DNA from: Linnemannia hyalina
Lineage: Eukaryota > Mortierellomycota > Mortierellomycetes > Mortierellales > Mortierellaceae
Reading direction: 5' to 3'
NCBI GenBank assembly: GCA_019671135.1
Contig: JAHRHY010000002.1
Location: 1,178,001 to 1,242,000 of the forward strand
DNA length: 64,000 nt
How positions within the stretch are numbered: the first letter of the stretch is position 1; the number at the start of each line of letters is the position of its first letter. The position numbers were made by a program, and so were the translations under genes. A model generated the notes under the pieces. That model did no database searches. It was not told where the DNA came from and saw only the letters and a program-made list of their open reading frames with translations. This document shows positions 1 to 11,652 of the stretch, in pieces.

Positions 1-1416
1 CTGAATGCCTCGTCGCGTGCCCCTGCTCCCTCGCAAAAGGACTGGTCAGAATTTGAAGGAGCGAGACTGAGGGCTCGGTTGGTACCCTGTTGAATTGTGC
101 GGGGGAGATCAAGACAAGAAACGCCTCCTATCATTGCATCCAGATCAACTTGCAAATGCCTTCATTTGATCGATCTGGCTACGATATCGTCACAACCAAC
201 CCAGGTTCACATAGGATCTTCCCCCCCCCCAATGTCCGCCCTCTTTTTCTCTATCCGTTCCTTGCAGAGCGCCTGTTGTGCCGTATTTCGATGTAATTAA
301 GATGTCTTTGTTTGTTTTTGTGTCCTCCGTCTGTGTGTTTCGTGAATACAGAACTCAAACACACAAACAAACAAACAAATCCTCCAAGAAGAGTAATATT
401 CGCACAGTACGACACCAACAAAAAATAACAAACGACACCTAGAATGGGTGGTGAAATGATGGTTGGACAACCTTCCCTGTCCAAGTGTGACCCAAAACGG
501 ATTTGTGTGTACCTCTGTGAGCACCTGTTTGTCCGAATAAAAAAATATGGTGAACTGAACTCAAACTAAAACTTGGCTCGTCGAATCAAAAGACGAGGAA
601 GAAAAGTTACATGGATACACATGACTATGGAGAAGAAAAAAGCCGCTTTGGCGCTTTTCTGAGAGAGAAGAGATAAGGAAGAAAAGGGCTTTCTGCAAGG
701 CACCTCAATCAGTTAGATCGAACTGCACTTACTTATTACGCACTTGGTTTAGGCTCGAGGGCGTACATACACATTTTGACCGGTGGAAACAAAAAAGAAG
801 CCTGAAGAAAGTTAAAGAAGCAGAGCGCCACATCGGAGTGAACTCCGAGGGGCAAAAACGAAATAGCGACAATGGAGAGAGAGAATTGATATGGTAGTGG
901 ACGTCTTGATAGAAAAGACATGGACGCGAAGGAGATGATGGTCGGGGTTGGCATTGACAATAGAAATGGAGAACTGGGCCGTTACCGTCTTTCCGCTTTT
1001 GTGATCGATACCCTTTCTCTCTATCCCTTTCTCCCCTAAATCACGTTGTAGATATTCAGGGCGGGATAAAATCCAGGGGCAGCGTGTGTAAGTGTTCAAT
1101 TCGGCCGCACCTTTTTCGTTTCCCTCTCGCCTCTATCCTTCTCGTTCTCTTTCTCTTTCTCTTTTTCTCACCCTTCCTCCCTCCCTGGCTCGATCTGTCC
1201 GGACTTTTTTTGTGCCTTTGTTGATTTTGCTCACACACACCACACTCTGTGTGCTGTATGTGTGGATTTCATTTCACAAATCAATTTTTAGACATAAACA
1301 AAACATAAACAAAACATAAACAACAAAGAAAAACGGCCGACTGGTGCAAAGAGAGGAGTCGAGATCGCCACAAAAAACATGTACTGTTCCGTCTTTGTGT
1401 TTTGATTGCTTAGAGT
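1..1416 (+). repeat. Large inverted repeat, left copy (~1.4 kb)
   Basis: This stretch matches the reverse complement of about 26780-28241 almost end to end, with many substitutions and small indels. Anchors seen by eye include TCGCAAAAGGACTGGTC at 33-49, GAGTTCACTCC-type sequence near 838-850, and AAACGGCCGA near 1331-1340, all in the same order in the other copy. The match begins at base 1, so the repeat may continue outside the window. No reading frame stays open in both copies, so it looks non-coding, perhaps old mobile DNA or duplicated regulatory DNA. Confidence 0.85.
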
Positions 1417-2051
1417 ACATGCTAGAAAGGTGTAACAAGGATCAAATGAAGAAGTACCTGCAGCCGATCAATGTAATGAGGGGAGACAGCAATCTATTGT
1501 TGCAAATGGGTTCATGGCTGCCCCATTTCATAACTGCACATGTGCCTACTTCATCTTGTGGTCTATGACTATGAGACCAAGATCCAAGAAGGGAGGAAAC
1601 AAATCGCCGAATGGGCCAAAATGACAATTCGGCTGTTTGCATTTGGATTGTTTTGTTGTGTGTGGTTATGTCGATTCCCTGATACTCTCTCACGCTTTTT
1701 TTCAATCTCTCACGGACATACCTCCCCAGAAAGAACAGCGACGTACCTTTTTCAATTCCTGCCTCGCCCGATTCGTCTTTTTTTCATCCACCCTACTACG
1801 GTACATCTCCTGAATGGATGTGCATATGTCCAACAGATTAGTTCTTGCATCTTTTTATTCTTCCTTCCTTGGCTCCTTTGGATCATAACCGTCCTTCTGC
1901 CTCCTCATTGTCTATCTATTTGTCTATCTATTTTTATTTGGTGTATTATTCGCTCATGTACCCTGCCTGCCTGTGTTCTCCTCCCTTCCCGAATTATTTT
2001 TCGGTCTTCTTTCTATCTCGCAGTTTCCCTGCATTTACAAACGATTGCCTA
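1417..2051. other. Intergenic, pyrimidine-rich toward 3' end
   Basis: No convincing gene. Open frames here are low-complexity (Phe, Leu, Ser, His-rich) and arise from T/C-rich DNA. The T/C-rich stretch at 1690-2040 resembles the leader that precedes most genes in this window and could serve the candidate gene starting at 2052. Confidence 0.4.
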
Positions 2052-2842
2052 ATGGCCGCCGGCCAACAGCAGCAGTTGCATGACGCCTTCCTCTCGCAGA
2101 TGCAAGATCTATGTGTAATATGCATGAGGTGCCTTGGGGTTTCCCCAGCCTACCCCTCGCTCAACCGACAACTATCCGAGGAATGGCAGCCAATTGCCTT
2201 GTTCTTACCGCTGTACGTCCGCAGTCTAACGCCACTTGCCCCTTTCTTACTTGAACTTGGACTCGGACTCGGTAAGTGGTCCCCATATGGCTGAACGGCC
2301 AAATACAAATGAGAAGGCAGAAGGCTAGTCGCATTTTTTTTGTTCTATTGCAGCTCCCAACAAAAAATCATATGGATTAAGGGGGTTATCTTGTTCTTGG
2401 CTCTGTCCCGCACATGTTACGCAGCCATGATGAGTGTGTATGAGAATGTGTGATCGCTCTACTGTTGAGAGTAAGTAGAAAGTTAAAATATCCAGTTTGA
2501 GAGAAAAGGAGCGCAAAGTATGAATGAAAAGGAATGAGTGAGCTGGAAGCTTGGAAGGAACTGAATATCTCGTGTAGGGTTAGAAAGATCAAACGATAGA
2601 GTGATGCTTCTTTTTTTCCTCTAGTGATCGGATGGTATCTGGGCGGAGTAAAAGACAAAGTGGATCATGAACGGAATACGTCTAGGCATGAAAATGGGGA
2701 TTTCGCCCAGAGGTTCTACCATTGTTGCTCTCATCAGTGCGCGAACTCCTTGCACCTCATATTGTTTCTTCCGGAGAAAGGCAATGTGGAAGGTAGGATG
2801 GACATATGGAAAATAGTTACTGGTAGGTATGTAGTTCCATAG
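2052..2842 (+). CDS. Possible small membrane protein gene, 2 exons, 3' end unclear
   Basis: I do not recognise the family. An ATG at 2052 opens a 220-nt exon ending at a GTAAGT donor at 2272. A CTAG acceptor at 2621-2624 resumes the same frame at 2625. The joined protein starts MAAGQQQQLHDAFLSQ and carries a hydrophobic stretch around LLELGLGLVIGWYLGG that is built exactly across the splice, which is the best sign that the intron is real. Beyond about residue 115 the frame stays open to 2842 but composition becomes doubtful; a further donor may lie near 2791 (GTAGGA). Could be a genuine orphan gene or a remnant. Confidence 0.4.
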
Positions 2843-4090
2843 GACAGGGGTAAAGGATGGTGAGGATGGATATTAGGGCCTAGGCTTATCAGATGGATAA
2901 ACTGCCCTCCTTTTTGTTATTGACGTTCTTCTATTCGTTAACATAGTTTGCACTCAAGGTTACTTTCCCTGTGTTTGGGGGGTGGTAATGACGAACGATT
3001 CAAAAGGGTGAGAAAGTTGTCTTTCTTTGTTTTGAAAGGAGGTAAGTGGACTCCGCCTTATCTCATCACTATTTTCTCGATTGATTTTCTCCTCGTTCCT
3101 CTTTCTTGCTACGTACCGGTACTATAGTACCGGTAAATTCCCTTTGGTAGTATTTAGATAGGGCCCAGAATCCGAACTGGAAGTCCGTGTATTATTTTCT
3201 TCTGCCTCTCTTTCTCTGACCCATTGGGTATTGCAATTTTGCGTACATACCTCCTCTCTCAAGAAGGAAATTGGAGCTCGGACATACCTTTTTTTCCATC
3301 CCTGATCGCTTTCTCTTTCAATTCGTTTTCTGGCATCATCGACTGGTGCAGAATCAGGTTTTACATATCTCGTCCAGTGGGAGTTGGCTCCCTGTTTGGT
3401 TTGGCTGTTTGGGCGAAAAGGTCATGTGGACACCGCAACCAATCAGAAGGCTGCATTTATTTGACACAAAAAAGGAGAATATGGTCCCTTTACAATCGTA
3501 TCCAGCCAGGGGAGGAGGACGTCCAGGGACAGGGGTCTGCACTGCAAGAATGTGGAAGAAAAGAGAGTGGTGAACACCAAAACAAAACCCCTTGATTGAT
3601 GGAAGAACGTGTTGACAGGAGCGACTGCTGCTCATTTGTTTGTTGCTTACCTCCTCTTTTTTTTCTTTGTGGGTGTGGAGGGATGCTAGGTGTACGACAA
3701 ACAAACCAACAAACAAAAGACCTAGTAAAGGCGTGATTAGAGCAAACACATAGCCGAATTAATGCGAGAACCCATGATAGTAAGTTACTCACTCCATCCT
3801 TCTAGTTGGAACTACACACTCTGTGTCTAGTGAACTGATATTACACCTAGAAGGAGAGCGATGCCGGTAGGGCGAGGAGACTGTTGCCACCAACCTCGTT
3901 CCTTGTTTGCCTCGGCCTGCTTGACTTTTTTCTTTTTCTTTCCCACACCCTTCCACTCCACTGCACTCATCACCCTTTTTTCGTCCTTCGACCCGTGAAT
4001 GTAACACCACCTCTCACTGTCACGATCCTTTATCTACTTTCTCATTCTGCTTTCTCGCCTCCCCCCATTCCGCTCACACCTCTACCCATC
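2843..4090. other. Intergenic, no supported gene
   Basis: Several open frames (for example 3224-3595) lack recognisable domains and have no convincing splice partners. The only structured element is a perfect palindrome at 3114-3135, listed separately. Confidence 0.4.
3114..3135. repeat. Perfect 22-bp palindrome
   Basis: The core ACCGGTACTATAGTACCGGT at 3115-3134 equals its own reverse complement, and the flanking T and A extend it to 22 bp. It is isolated in gene-free DNA. It could be a symmetric protein-binding site or chance; nothing nearby shows its role. Confidence 0.8.
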
Positions 4091-4287
4091 GTCTCTCTAT
4101 CTCTCTCTCTGGTTCTCTCTCTCTATCTCTCTCTCTGGTTCTCTCTCTCTATCTCTCTCTCTGGTTCTCTCTCCCTATCTCTCTCTCTGGTTCTCTCTCT
4201 CTATCTCTCTCTCTGGTTCTCTCTCTCTATCTCTCTCTCTGGTTCTCTCTCTCTGGTTCTCTCTCTCTGGTTCTCTCTCTCTGGTTC
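4091..4287. repeat. CT-rich minisatellite
   Basis: Tandem copies of a ~26-bp unit (CTCTCTCTCTGGTT plus CTCTCTCTCTAT) pass into four shorter 14-bp CTCTCTCTCTGGTT units at the right end. The open frame read through it, a Ser/Leu/Val repeat, is a by-product of the repeat. Confidence 0.9.
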
Positions 4288-4779
4288 TACATCATCTCTT
4301 CTTCACAGGGTACTAACTCTCTGACTTCCTTCTTTTCCAAACAAACTTTTCCTTCACTTCATATCTTGGACACATGGATGAAAAAGAAAACGAACCTCTC
4401 ACTTCACCTCGCCTTCAACAAAATAAAAAAGAAGAAAATGAAAGGGGCGAGCCAACTGTATACATGGCATGATTAAGTATTTTGGCATCGCTGTCGTTTT
4501 AATACTGCTGTCGTGGTATTGATGGTGTCTTAGGCACAAATGGGATATCAAAAAGAAAAAGGCAGACTGGCAAAATGAAATGGAGAAATGGGTGACAACC
4601 ACGAAAGAAACAAGAGGGTAGAAGGAGACCAGTAAGGGTGGTACTGACCCAGGAGCGAAGGGATGATACAAATCCAGAAGAGCAAGAAGCACAAGAGGAG
4701 AGTTCAGATTAGCTCCTCACTCTCTTCATGATACGCCTATAAGCACACGGAATCCCAACTCGTCAAGGAACCTCTCCAA
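4288..4779. other. Intergenic, nothing seen
   Basis: No supported gene or repeat. Short open frames on the minus strand are Phe/Leu/Ser-rich and carry no motif. Confidence 0.4.
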
Positions 4780-5990
4780 AGATGCAAGTTTTCACCATCG
4801 CGCTATTCTCGACGTTACAAAGCTCTAGCATACGCACCTTGGCCAGTGGATCAAGTCAATCTCGAGGTCTGGGAATGTGTTCCGATTTGGTCAGTGCGCC
4901 AAGGTGGCTGAGGAATCCGGTGCGGAGGGGGCGTCGATTTGTTCAGAAGCTGCAAATGCAGAAATAACAACATAATTGGTGATTTCTACTTTTCTACTGG
5001 CGGGGAGGACATGGCGACTATAGCTCTCTCACTTTTGGCATTGGCAGCTGCCTCAACCTCGTTGGGAGAGATAGCATCCTGGTTGGAGTCGTGAACAGGA
5101 ACAATGTCTTTGTCTGGTCTCGGATACAAGGTCAAGAAGCCAGAAAGCGTGTGTTTAATGTACATCCCGCCACCATGTCCTGGATTGTCTACTGGAAGGA
5201 GTGTCAAGAGACAGAGGGATCTGAGTTCATCCAGTTAACCGATCTCACTGGCAAGGGTGGGTGCCCCACATTGTCCATCGCTCATCACCCGGCTGTGGAA
5301 CGACAACAGTCTCGACCTCAATCCGGATGTGGAGTTTTTCGATACCACTTCATATCTAAGAAGTCTGGATCGCATCCTCGAAGGTGATGAACGAACGCTT
5401 GTCCATTCTGTTCTCGATGGTGAACGACTTTAGCGCTAAGGAGCGTGTGAGAATCCATTGGATGGTGACATGGGAGATTCTGAGGGCCCTTATGAAGCGG
5501 AGCTGGGTCAGCGTGTCTAAAAGCCGATGCAGGATGATAACGGCGAATGGGATCACATGGATATTATTGGATCCTGAGCCTTCATGCAAGCCATCCATGT
5601 AGGAGTTTCCATGTGCTCAAGAGGAAGATGAGTGAAAAGCTCTTCGAGGATTTGCTCGTCGAGGGGCCAAGGGTGGAGCGGGTTGGTCGGACGACAGATG
5701 GACCAATGACGAAGATGCAGACAATGTTCTCGAATTGCGTTGGCCAATCGGGCTCCAGCCTCGGCTTCGACGTTCTGCATGATCATGAGTCTTTCCAGTG
5801 CGGGGCAACTTTCTAGGATTCGGACGGGCTCGACTCCGGTGGAGCTACCAAAATGACAGGGCATCCTCAATTCGTCCAGTCTGCCAACGGGCACGAAGCA
5901 CATCTAAGCCATCACCTCAACAAGGTGCTCCCCAAAAAGGCTATGGTGGTTGTTGCCGAAATCGACACAAAATTCATCGTAATCGACTCG
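4780..5990 (-). pseudogene. F-box/LRR-type protein pseudogene
   Basis: Read on the minus strand, successive pieces of one leucine-rich protein appear in order but in different frames. About 5903-5553 encodes text such as ILESCPALERLMIMQNVEAE and a Trp/Pro-rich segment; 5598-5356 continues in another frame (RLLDTLTQLRFIRALRISH); 5207-4986 follows; and 4970-4780 carries LSHLGALTK with its continuation DLEIDLIHWPRC in a second frame. The CPALERL-type units and the spacing resemble the leucine-rich repeats of the large F-box/LRR families of early-diverging fungi. An F-box itself is not visible. At least three frameshifts make a working product unlikely. The family name is inference. Confidence 0.6.
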
Positions 5991-6067
5991 ACACCTGGCG
6001 GTAGACCCCGAGCAGGACCAGTGTAAACAGCCCCTCTGTTTATCCGCCCGCCTAGCCAGAGAAAAAA

Positions 6068-7268
6068 ATGGGCATTATCCAAAATTGTGACAAACGCGCA
6101 CTTTACCCTCTCCTGTCCCCATATGAACAGTCACGAGCCTGCCCTTGTTCTTCAGAGCTCTTGTTCTTCATCACTCTCTCATTATTGCGTCGTTCAATTG
6201 TAACATCCTTCAGCAATCTTCATTCTACCTTCAACACTACGAATTCACAACCTGAAAGCATCCCACTCAATCCCATTGCACACAAGACGGACGAGGGGGA
6301 TATCACGGACGAGGAAGTCTGGGCTATTCACCGGCCTGCTGCAAACGCGTGCTCTGCTCATGGTGCTGGCTGTGATTGCGGAGTTGGTTCCTCTTCCTCC
6401 TCGAGCCATGTCCTACACGCTGTCGATCCGTCTGCTGCGAAGCAGAAATATCGCGCACCATATAGCGGCAGAGTATCGGACATGATTCTCCTCCGTGCTA
6501 TACAAGAGTTTGAACCTTTGACAGCCACCACCCGCGGCGACAAAGGTAGGAGATGGGGGAGGTGGCCAGAGCATGTAGAGAGAGAGAGCAGGAGATGCTG
6601 GGCACGGGCGCAGGCCTCCATTGGGCAAGTGCAACCGAGGAGAGCACGCGCAAGCGATGGATTCGTCTCAATCGGAGGCTGGATGTCAGCATGAGAAGGT
6701 TGGATAAGTCGACAGGCTCCACCGAGGACTTGAGCGAGGTGGGAAAGCTGGTCAAGGAAATCTTGGTTAGACTAGAGGCACAGGCACTCAGCAAGGCGCT
6801 CCATAAGAGGACGATAGATGAACGAACTACCTGGTCGGAAAGCGTCTAGCCGTTGCGTCTATGCATACCAATCCGAGTGGGAGACTATTGAACAGAACGG
6901 CCGGCTCGCCAGTCGATTCGTCCGAAGAGGATGCCTCCGTTCCTGCATCGTCACTGAGTCCCCTTTCGTCTATATCGGCTTCATCGACATCACCTTCACG
7001 CTCTTCTGCCAGCCGTGGCTTTGCCTCTTTGCTCAACTCGGATGAGGTTGTATCGAAGCTCACGGAGAGGCTCGACAGATACAATGAAGATATGACAACT
7101 GCTACTGATTGCTTCAAGGCAGGCATTGGTCAGCTTCGAGTCTCAATCCAACAGTTGGTGGACGACCAAAAGGAGACAATAGCAAAGCAGGAAGCCTGGA
7201 TGAAGCACCTGACTGAAATGAACCTTACCTTTGCCAATATCATCTCGAACAAACACAAACAACAATAA
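6068..7268 (+). pseudogene. Myb/SANT-like protein of a PIF/Harbinger element, frameshifted
   Basis: Three overlapping frames read as one protein. The first (to about 6555) ends in YSGRVSDMILLRAIQEFEP and GDKGRRWG; the second (6553-6849) continues GEVARACREREQEMLG through KRWIRLNRRLDVSMRRLDKS; the third (reaching 7268) is Ser-rich and ends in a helical tail (VVSKLTERLDRYNEDM, QQLVDDQKETIAKQEAW). The first join needs one extra G in the G run near 6553-6557; the second break is near 6825. The WG..A and KRW..L pattern fits the Myb/SANT-like DNA-binding partner encoded by PIF/Harbinger transposons, and the matching transposase lies next door on the opposite strand. The true start within 6068-6420 is uncertain. 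Confidence 0.6.
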
Positions 7269-7333
7269 TATTACTTTTTTTTTCCAATAGCACTACTTAC
7301 TTTTCTTATTATATGCTTTAGCCAAGGAACGTG

Positions 7334-8339
7334 TCAATCACTATATACATTGGGGTTGAGGTATTCTTCAAGACTCGGAGGGTCAACACCAAATCGAACG
7401 GATATGTCATTCCCGCCATGAAGAATGGTATAAATGTTTGCAAAAAGAACCCCAAGTCGAAAGTAACGTCCTACTCGTCCGTTGAGGATTCTGAGAGATC
7501 GGTACCAGGTGACTTGCTGGCATTGAGTGGTAACGTTTTTGATTGCTTGCTCCACGGTACAACGGACTGAGTGCAGACGGGTATTATGTCGTCGTATAGC
7601 AACGGGCATGTTGGGACGCGTTACAAATGGGCGAGCAATACGCACGCCTGCCCCATAAGCCGAGTCACCGAGAACCTTGATCGGGCGCCCATAAGAAGCC
7701 CATGCACATCGCTCGAGCCATGTGGGAGGAGTGGAGTCGGCAAAGACCGTTGGATCGTTGCAGGTGCCAGCCTGCGGCTGACTAACATGAACGATAATAC
7801 CATCAGGAGTGACGAGAACATGGTATCGCAGAACATGGGTCTTGCCATAGCCGTTGTACATGGCCCTCTGCTCATAGGTTGGCCTGCACACTTGACGCGA
7901 CATGCCATCGATGAAGCCAAACACATCAAGGCTTGCCATGTCACCGCCATGTCCTTGCAATGACCGTGCATCAATTGCATGGACAAAGGCTTGCAGCCTG
8001 CTGGGTGTAAGTTGATCCTGATCCCAGTCGAGAATCCGTGACCAGTGATCGTCCAACCACTCGAGCATGCAGGAAAAGATCCTTGTCATGGCTCCTCTGT
8101 CCTGGTGAAAAGTGTTTGCATCCGGCGATAAACGACGGACTGGTGGAGCGATAGAGCAGGATGCAAAGACCCTCAATCCCTGTGAAAAGGTCGTCACCGT
8201 AGGTTTGCATCATGTCGGGGATCCGCAGCAGTGTCTGTATCCTCCTCAACTCGGTTTTTGTAAACCGTGTCTCTTCCTTGCATTGCCGTTCTGACCACTG
8301 ATCGAGGGTAAACCGATTCCCTTGCCGAGGTCGCCCCAT
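7334..8339 (-). pseudogene. PIF/Harbinger transposase (DDE_Tnp_4 type), one frameshift
   Basis: The N-terminal frame starts MGRPRQGNRFTLDQWSERQ at 8339 and runs to GIEGLCILLYR near 8155, where it must shift one base into the frame that ends at 7334. The second frame carries the nuclease core: FGFIDGM (first Asp) followed by YNGYGKTHVLRYHVLVTPDG, then QAGTCNDPTVF, LGDSAYG (second Asp) and CTVEQAIKNV (Glu). This order and spacing match the DDE endonuclease of PIF/Harbinger elements (Pfam DDE_Tnp_4). With the single frameshift near 8155 repaired by a spliceosome or by sequence correction it would be about 335 residues; as written it is broken. All catalytic acids are present, so decay looks recent. 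Confidence 0.85.
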
Positions 8340-8683
8340 CGTCCGAGTTGCCGTTGTTCGTATAGTGTCAAATCCAGCAGGATTCGAGTCACTAAATACG
8401 CCTGCGATGAAGTTCAAGTGGATACATGGTACATAAAGTAGATGCAATAAGAATAGGGGTGAGCAGGAAAGAAGTAAGTGGAATGTGGAATGGGTACGAA
8501 GAAAGTGGAGAGAGGAACGGGTGCACCAAGCTGGCTCCAAGAGATGTTTGTTGGAGCATTTCAGTCGCTAGCGAGAGATGGCTTAGATGAACGTTCGTCC
8601 GCTGACACTGGCCAAAATTTTGGCGGTCAGTTGACCATCTTTGACCGATTAACCTACAGTGCTCCAAATAAGGAGAAGGCTCA

Positions 8684-9893
8684 TCCCCTCACACCTTTAT
8701 TATTTTTCGCTCCCATCGTCGTTGACGTCGGGATAAAAAGAGCTTTGAACATGCTGACGTCTGATGAATCGATTATTTGGAGAATAGCATCATTGACCTC
8801 ATCTGTTCTTTCATCCGCCTTTTGCTTCAATATCATCTATACTTTCATTCGCTCTTCCTACCACCAGACACAATGCCACAAGCACCAAAGCAAAACATTA
8901 AAAAACAAACACGAGTTGCTCCTACAAAAAAAACGCGGATGCTCTCCAACAACTAATTCAAGGGCATTTTGTCAGAGAGGTGGCGAACTCACTCGGGATC
9001 TCTATCTCAATAGCAATCAGGATCAGAAAGGACCACCAAAAACATCCCACCTTCCAAAGCCGGTCGACCTAACAAGATCCTCCCGAGGACAAGGGAGGTT
9101 CTTGCTCTCCAATTTAAGACTGGCCTGCTAGGCCAACTCCACGATGACCAAAGATTCGTTCAAGTCAAGGATGGAGTGCAGATCCACGTGGAGACAGTCC
9201 GGCTGAATCTACGAAAGGAAGGAATCCGGGCATACGATCAACAAGAAAGCCTGATCTCAAACCGAATCATGTGCGGGATCGGCTTGCGTTCGCCCAGGCG
9301 GACATGATTCGGTTTGAGATCAGGCTTTCTTTGTTGAACGTAAGCCCGGATTCCTTCCTTTCGTAGATTCAGCCGGACTGTCTCGACATGGACCTGCACT
9401 CCATCCTTGGCTTGAATGAACCGTTGGCCATCGTGGGGTGTGTCCAGCAGGCCAGTCTTGAATTGGCGAGCAAGAACTTCCCTTATCCTCGGGAAGATCT
9501 TGTTAGGTCGACCGGCTTTGGGAGGTGAGATGTTCTTGGTGGTCCTTCCTGATTCTGATTGCTATTGAGATAGAGATCCCGAGTGAGTCCGCCACCTCTC
9601 TGATAGAATGTCCTTGAATTAGTTGTTGAAGAGCATTCGCCTTTTTTGTAGGTGTAACTCGTGTGTTTTTTAATGTTTTGCTCTGCTGCTTGTGGCATTG
9701 TGTGTAGTGGTAGGAAGAGCGAATGAAAGTATAGATGATAATGAAGGGAGCGCGATGAAAGAACAGATGAGGTCAATGATGCTACTCTCCAAATAGTCGA
9801 TTCATCATGTTCAAAGCGCTTTTTCTCGCGTTCACCTCGACGTCAACGACGATGAGGAAGCGAAATATGAGTAACAAAATAAAGGCGTGAGAG
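8684..9893. mobile_element. Palindromic pair of truncated Tc1/mariner copies, head to head
   Basis: The left arm (about 8684-9272) and right arm (about 9302-9893) are inverted copies of each other with a 29-bp spacer at 9273-9301. Each arm carries the 5' end and N-terminal half of a Tc1/mariner transposase. The left copy starts with ATG at 8873 (MPQAPKQNIKKQ) and the right with ATG at 9698 on the minus strand (MPQAAEQNIKKH). Both contain pieces of the helix-turn-helix region (REVANSLGISISIAI; GRPNKI; TREVLA) and VETVRLNLRKEGIRA. The left copy runs a little further, through DRLAFAQAD, before the inversion point. The catalytic domain is missing from both, and both N-termini are frameshifted. 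The arms differ by several indels, including ~40 bp extra at the outer right end. Confidence 0.85.
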
Positions 9894-11652
9894 AGATGGA
9901 GAGAGAGAGATCCGGGGGATCAATGCAAAGATGGGGGGATGAGCAATTCAAAATGTAAGTCAAAACCGTCTTTTCAAGCACTGTAACTAACTTGTCACCT
10001 TGACAGTAATGCCCAAACCTGCGCCCCATCATTGACCATACTCGCCTTTTTTTTGTCCTCACGGCACCTGTGCAAGTGTCCTTCTCCACTTTCTTTCATG
10101 TGCGTTTTTATACTGCAGTCAAAAAGACACTGCAAGGGCTTGGGTACCGTGTGTCCGAATACAAACGACAAGGACATATTCAAGGTTTGATTTGGAGTCG
10201 TCCTATGATTTATGCCGCATCTTTACATTAGAGCAAACAAAGAAGGTGGGGGTGTCTTTCGCACTTTTACCGGACGTTAGCGCATGCAAAGAACCAAGAG
10301 GCGCAAAACAGGGAGATGCCGAACTGGTATAGACTAAGCTAGCTCATTGTTCAAGCGGCACGCGTGGGACAAACTATCACGGCATGCCAAGTGTGATACT
10401 GCATCCCCTCTCTGACTGACTTGTCCTTACGGACAAAAATATCGAGTGTCGTGTCAGCAAAGGTGCCGAGTTTTTTTTTTTTCTTTCGTCGAGATAAGAA
10501 AGGCGTTGCTGGGTAGCATATTCATCAATGTCAGGCTTTTTGCCCAGAGGGTATCACCCTTGGTGTCTTGATGTCGGAGACGGTTCTTTTTCTTGGTCAA
10601 GGGAATCTCCAACAGACAAACCTCATCTTCCAGCAGTACAAGTTCTCTTTATAGGTGTGCTATCCGCCGGGCCGGAAGCCTGCGTCATTCAATCTTCAAG
10701 ACCTGGATTCGATTTTTTTTTTGGTTTTCTTACATCTCCAGAATGAGCTCCGTAAGGTCGATAAAAGCCGCGACGTTGGACTGAATGATGGCGACAATAA
10801 GATTATCCTTGGCAACGAGCTATTCGACAAGTCGAGTGTGTCAGCTGATGTGCTCAAAGTTGTAGATATGTCTGTTGGCGGCGTATGGGCCACGAGCATC
10901 GACTGTGCCGTAGCCATGCAGAAAGAGTCCAGCTCTGACGGTGCAGGAGGTGAGGGTGCTGCGGGCTAGATATTTGTTTTTGAGAAAGTATTCCGGGTGT
11001 TGGATCACTTCGGACATATGTCCACCGGTTCGTGAATTCACCAAATTGCCGCTCAGCCTCAGATCTCGCTCCTCACCGCCACAAAATCTTGAGTGAGTCT
11101 CGACCACGACATATATCATGAAGGAAAAAAATGGGTATGCGTCGATATTGAACTTGAGAGCACCACCACACACGGAGACGGGTATTGCATGACCACAATG
11201 GCATCGAGACCAACGAAAAGGTAGCCAAGTAGGATAATCCGGGAGCCAATTCGCGGAGGGAATGGCAACTATAAAAAAGGAGACATAAGGAAGGTAGCAG
11301 TGAAGAGAAGGAGGTGTATGAGTATGTAAAGACGGGCTCTTGGTCATATCGTAACAACTGACCTCCTGGAAGTCGCAGAGAGCTCTTGTGGAGAAGGACG
11401 GGGACACTTTACGGTCCTTGCATCCAGTCACTTGTTTTTCTTCACTTTTTCTTATTTCTCGTTCACTATTTTCTCACCTTTCTTTGTTTTCACTCACCCC
11501 ACGCCTCTTTTCCTGTTAGCACCATCGTTGCTTCTCCTTGCTTCCCCCTTTCACACAAACATATTGCGTCCATCCATCCATCCATTCGTCTTCATTCTTC
11601 CTTCTAGCCTTCTTCTCCCACTTCTCACCAAAAGCATACAAGCAGAAAAGAA
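9894..11652. other. Mostly non-genic; possible minus-strand coding relic
   Basis: No intact gene. On the minus strand around 11275-11110, after a TATAG acceptor-like site near 11271, a frame reads PPRIGSRIILLGYLFVGLDA and stays hydrophobic before a stop; further down (11090-10840) another frame is open (SRTGGHMSEVIQHPEYFLKN). These may be remains of a membrane protein gene, but I cannot join or name them. A T/C-rich leader at 11440-11640 belongs to the next gene. Confidence 0.3.

Larger units (their letters stand above)
6040..8660. mobile_element. Decayed PIF/Harbinger DNA transposon
   Basis: The two genes typical of this superfamily sit tail to tail: a Myb/SANT-like gene on the plus strand and a DDE transposase on the minus strand, about 65 bp apart. 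Both need one or two single-base corrections, so the copy looks inactive. I could not define terminal inverted repeats or the expected 3-bp target duplication; the outer limits are therefore approximate. Confidence 0.65.

Noticed and set aside
1540..2052. 170-codon Phe/Leu/Cys-rich plus-strand frame
   Set aside because: Low-complexity T/C-rich DNA, no splice partner, and it is followed by a better-supported start at 2052.
3884..4324. 146-codon Ser/Leu/Val-rich frame
   Set aside because: Produced by the CT-rich minisatellite.
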